Assembly: GCA_963841995.1 (NCBI GenBank)
Contig: CAWJEX010000011.1
Coordinates: 106,818-170,817, forward strand
Origin: DATDPM01 sp963841995
Lineage (GTDB): Bacteria; Pseudomonadota; Alphaproteobacteria; DATDPM01
Reading direction: 5' to 3'
DNA length: 64,000 nucleotides
A program made the translations under genes and the position numbers. The notes under the pieces are model-generated. The model did not search any database. It saw only the letters and a list, made by a program, of their open reading frames with translations, and was not told the origin of the DNA. Positions 63,592 through 64,000 of this stretch are shown here, piece after piece; position 1 is the first letter of the stretch; every line of letters starts with the position of its first letter.

Positions 63592-64000
63592 ACGAAACCG
63601 GTATTGTCATCTTCGTCGGGCTGTTTGCTTTCGTGACGATTCTGGGCTTCGTCGCCGCACGCTGGAAGCGGGCCGATCTCACGCAGCTTAGCGAATGGGG
63701 CCTTGGCGGACGGCGCTTCGGCACCATCATCACCTGGTTTCTGGTCGGCGGCGATCTATATACGGCCTACACTTTCATTGCCGTGCCGGCTTTGATGTTC
63801 GGCACAGGCGCGGCCGGGTTCTTCGCAGTGCCTTACACGATATTGGTCTATCCGCTGCTGTTTCTGATTTTTCCGCGGCTGTGGCGAATTGCGCACGAGC
63901 GCGGCTATGTGACTGCGGCCGATGTCGTGCGCGGGCAATCCGGCAATGGCTGGCTGGCGCTCGCCATCGCTTTCACTGGGCTCATCGCCACCATGCCCTA
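63588..64000 (+). CDS. Sodium:solute symporter family protein (partial)
   Basis: The first 137 codons of an SSS-family symporter, cut by the window edge. It begins with GTG overlapping the DUF3311 stop. Helix 1 (IVIFVGLFAFVTILGFVAAR) is followed by LSEWGLGGRRFGTIITWFLVGG, the sodium-site region, and DLYTAYTFIAVPALMFG. The pairing with DUF3311 resembles MctP-type monocarboxylate permeases of rhizobia. The substrate cannot be set from this fragment. Confidence 0.88.
   Translation, partial: MNETGIVIFVGLFAFVTILGFVAARWKRADLTQLSEWGLGGRRFGTIITWFLVGGDLYTAYTFIAVPALMFGTGAAGFFAVPYTILVYPLLFLIFPRLWRIAHERGYVTAADVVRGQSGNGWLALAIAFTGLIATMP

Overview
The window looks like a chromosomal segment of an alphaproteobacterium. 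The evidence is a GcrA cell-cycle regulator, a long alphaproteobacterial-type dCTP deaminase, a class I lysyl-tRNA synthetase, a Caulobacter-style cpa/tad pilus locus and a prkA-DUF444-spoVR operon. Base composition is moderately GC-rich and even. I see no prophage, insertion sequence, CRISPR array, rRNA or replication origin. The order or genus cannot be fixed from the sequence alone.

Layout. 0-11.6 kb: an outer-membrane barrel, a TauE/SafE exporter, an FMN reductase, a PRC-barrel protein, a three-gene DUF969-DUF979-DUF2891 operon, a CAU-anticodon tRNA, a SIMPL protein, an M3 oligopeptidase, a slipin and an SHS-type MFS transporter. 11.7-13.9 kb: a badly broken M28 peptidase. 14-27.4 kb: a complete tad pilus locus. 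Minus-strand GT87-tadE-tadG diverges from two small prepilins followed by cpaB, cpaC, a small lipoprotein, cpaE, cpaF, tadB, tadC, a TPR lipoprotein and the prepilin peptidase. 27.5-34.5 kb: tRNA-Gly(GCC), ProX, GNAT, a compact five-gene run (thioredoxin-LonSB-Trm112-DUF971-Kir channel), pyrD and a LexA-like S24 regulator. 34.5-39.2 kb: LysRS, a hybrid-like histidine kinase and dcd. 39.5-46 kb: tRNA-Gly(CCC), an LprI-like protein, a bacterial SET-domain protein and the SpoVR/DUF444/PrkA stress operon. 46.4-55.3 kb: housekeeping genes (OsmC, ApaG, FolE, Hsp33, ArgD, GcrA) and phoR-phoU-phoB without pst. 55.8-64 kb: a tripartite RND efflux operon, a PfkB kinase, a PAP2 phosphatase and DUF3311 with a truncated sodium:solute symporter.

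Twelve genes, or about one in six, are not open from end to end as assembled. In nearly every case one extra base, often lengthening a short homopolymer, restores a family-like protein when removed (17 extra-base against 3 missing-base events). This pattern fits sequencing or assembly error better than gene decay, so those genes are described as probably intact in the organism.

The best candidates for new biology are: a Kir-family channel whose selectivity filter reads SVSYS instead of TVGYG; an LSMT/SETD-type SET protein; a tad locus using two E-W type prepilins behind a terminator; an orphan hairpin-terminator unit between phoR and the efflux operon that looks like a small RNA; a pentapeptide-repeat linker in the TadD-like lipoprotein; and the uncharacterised DUF969-DUF979-DUF2891 operon. 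None is proven to be a new system.
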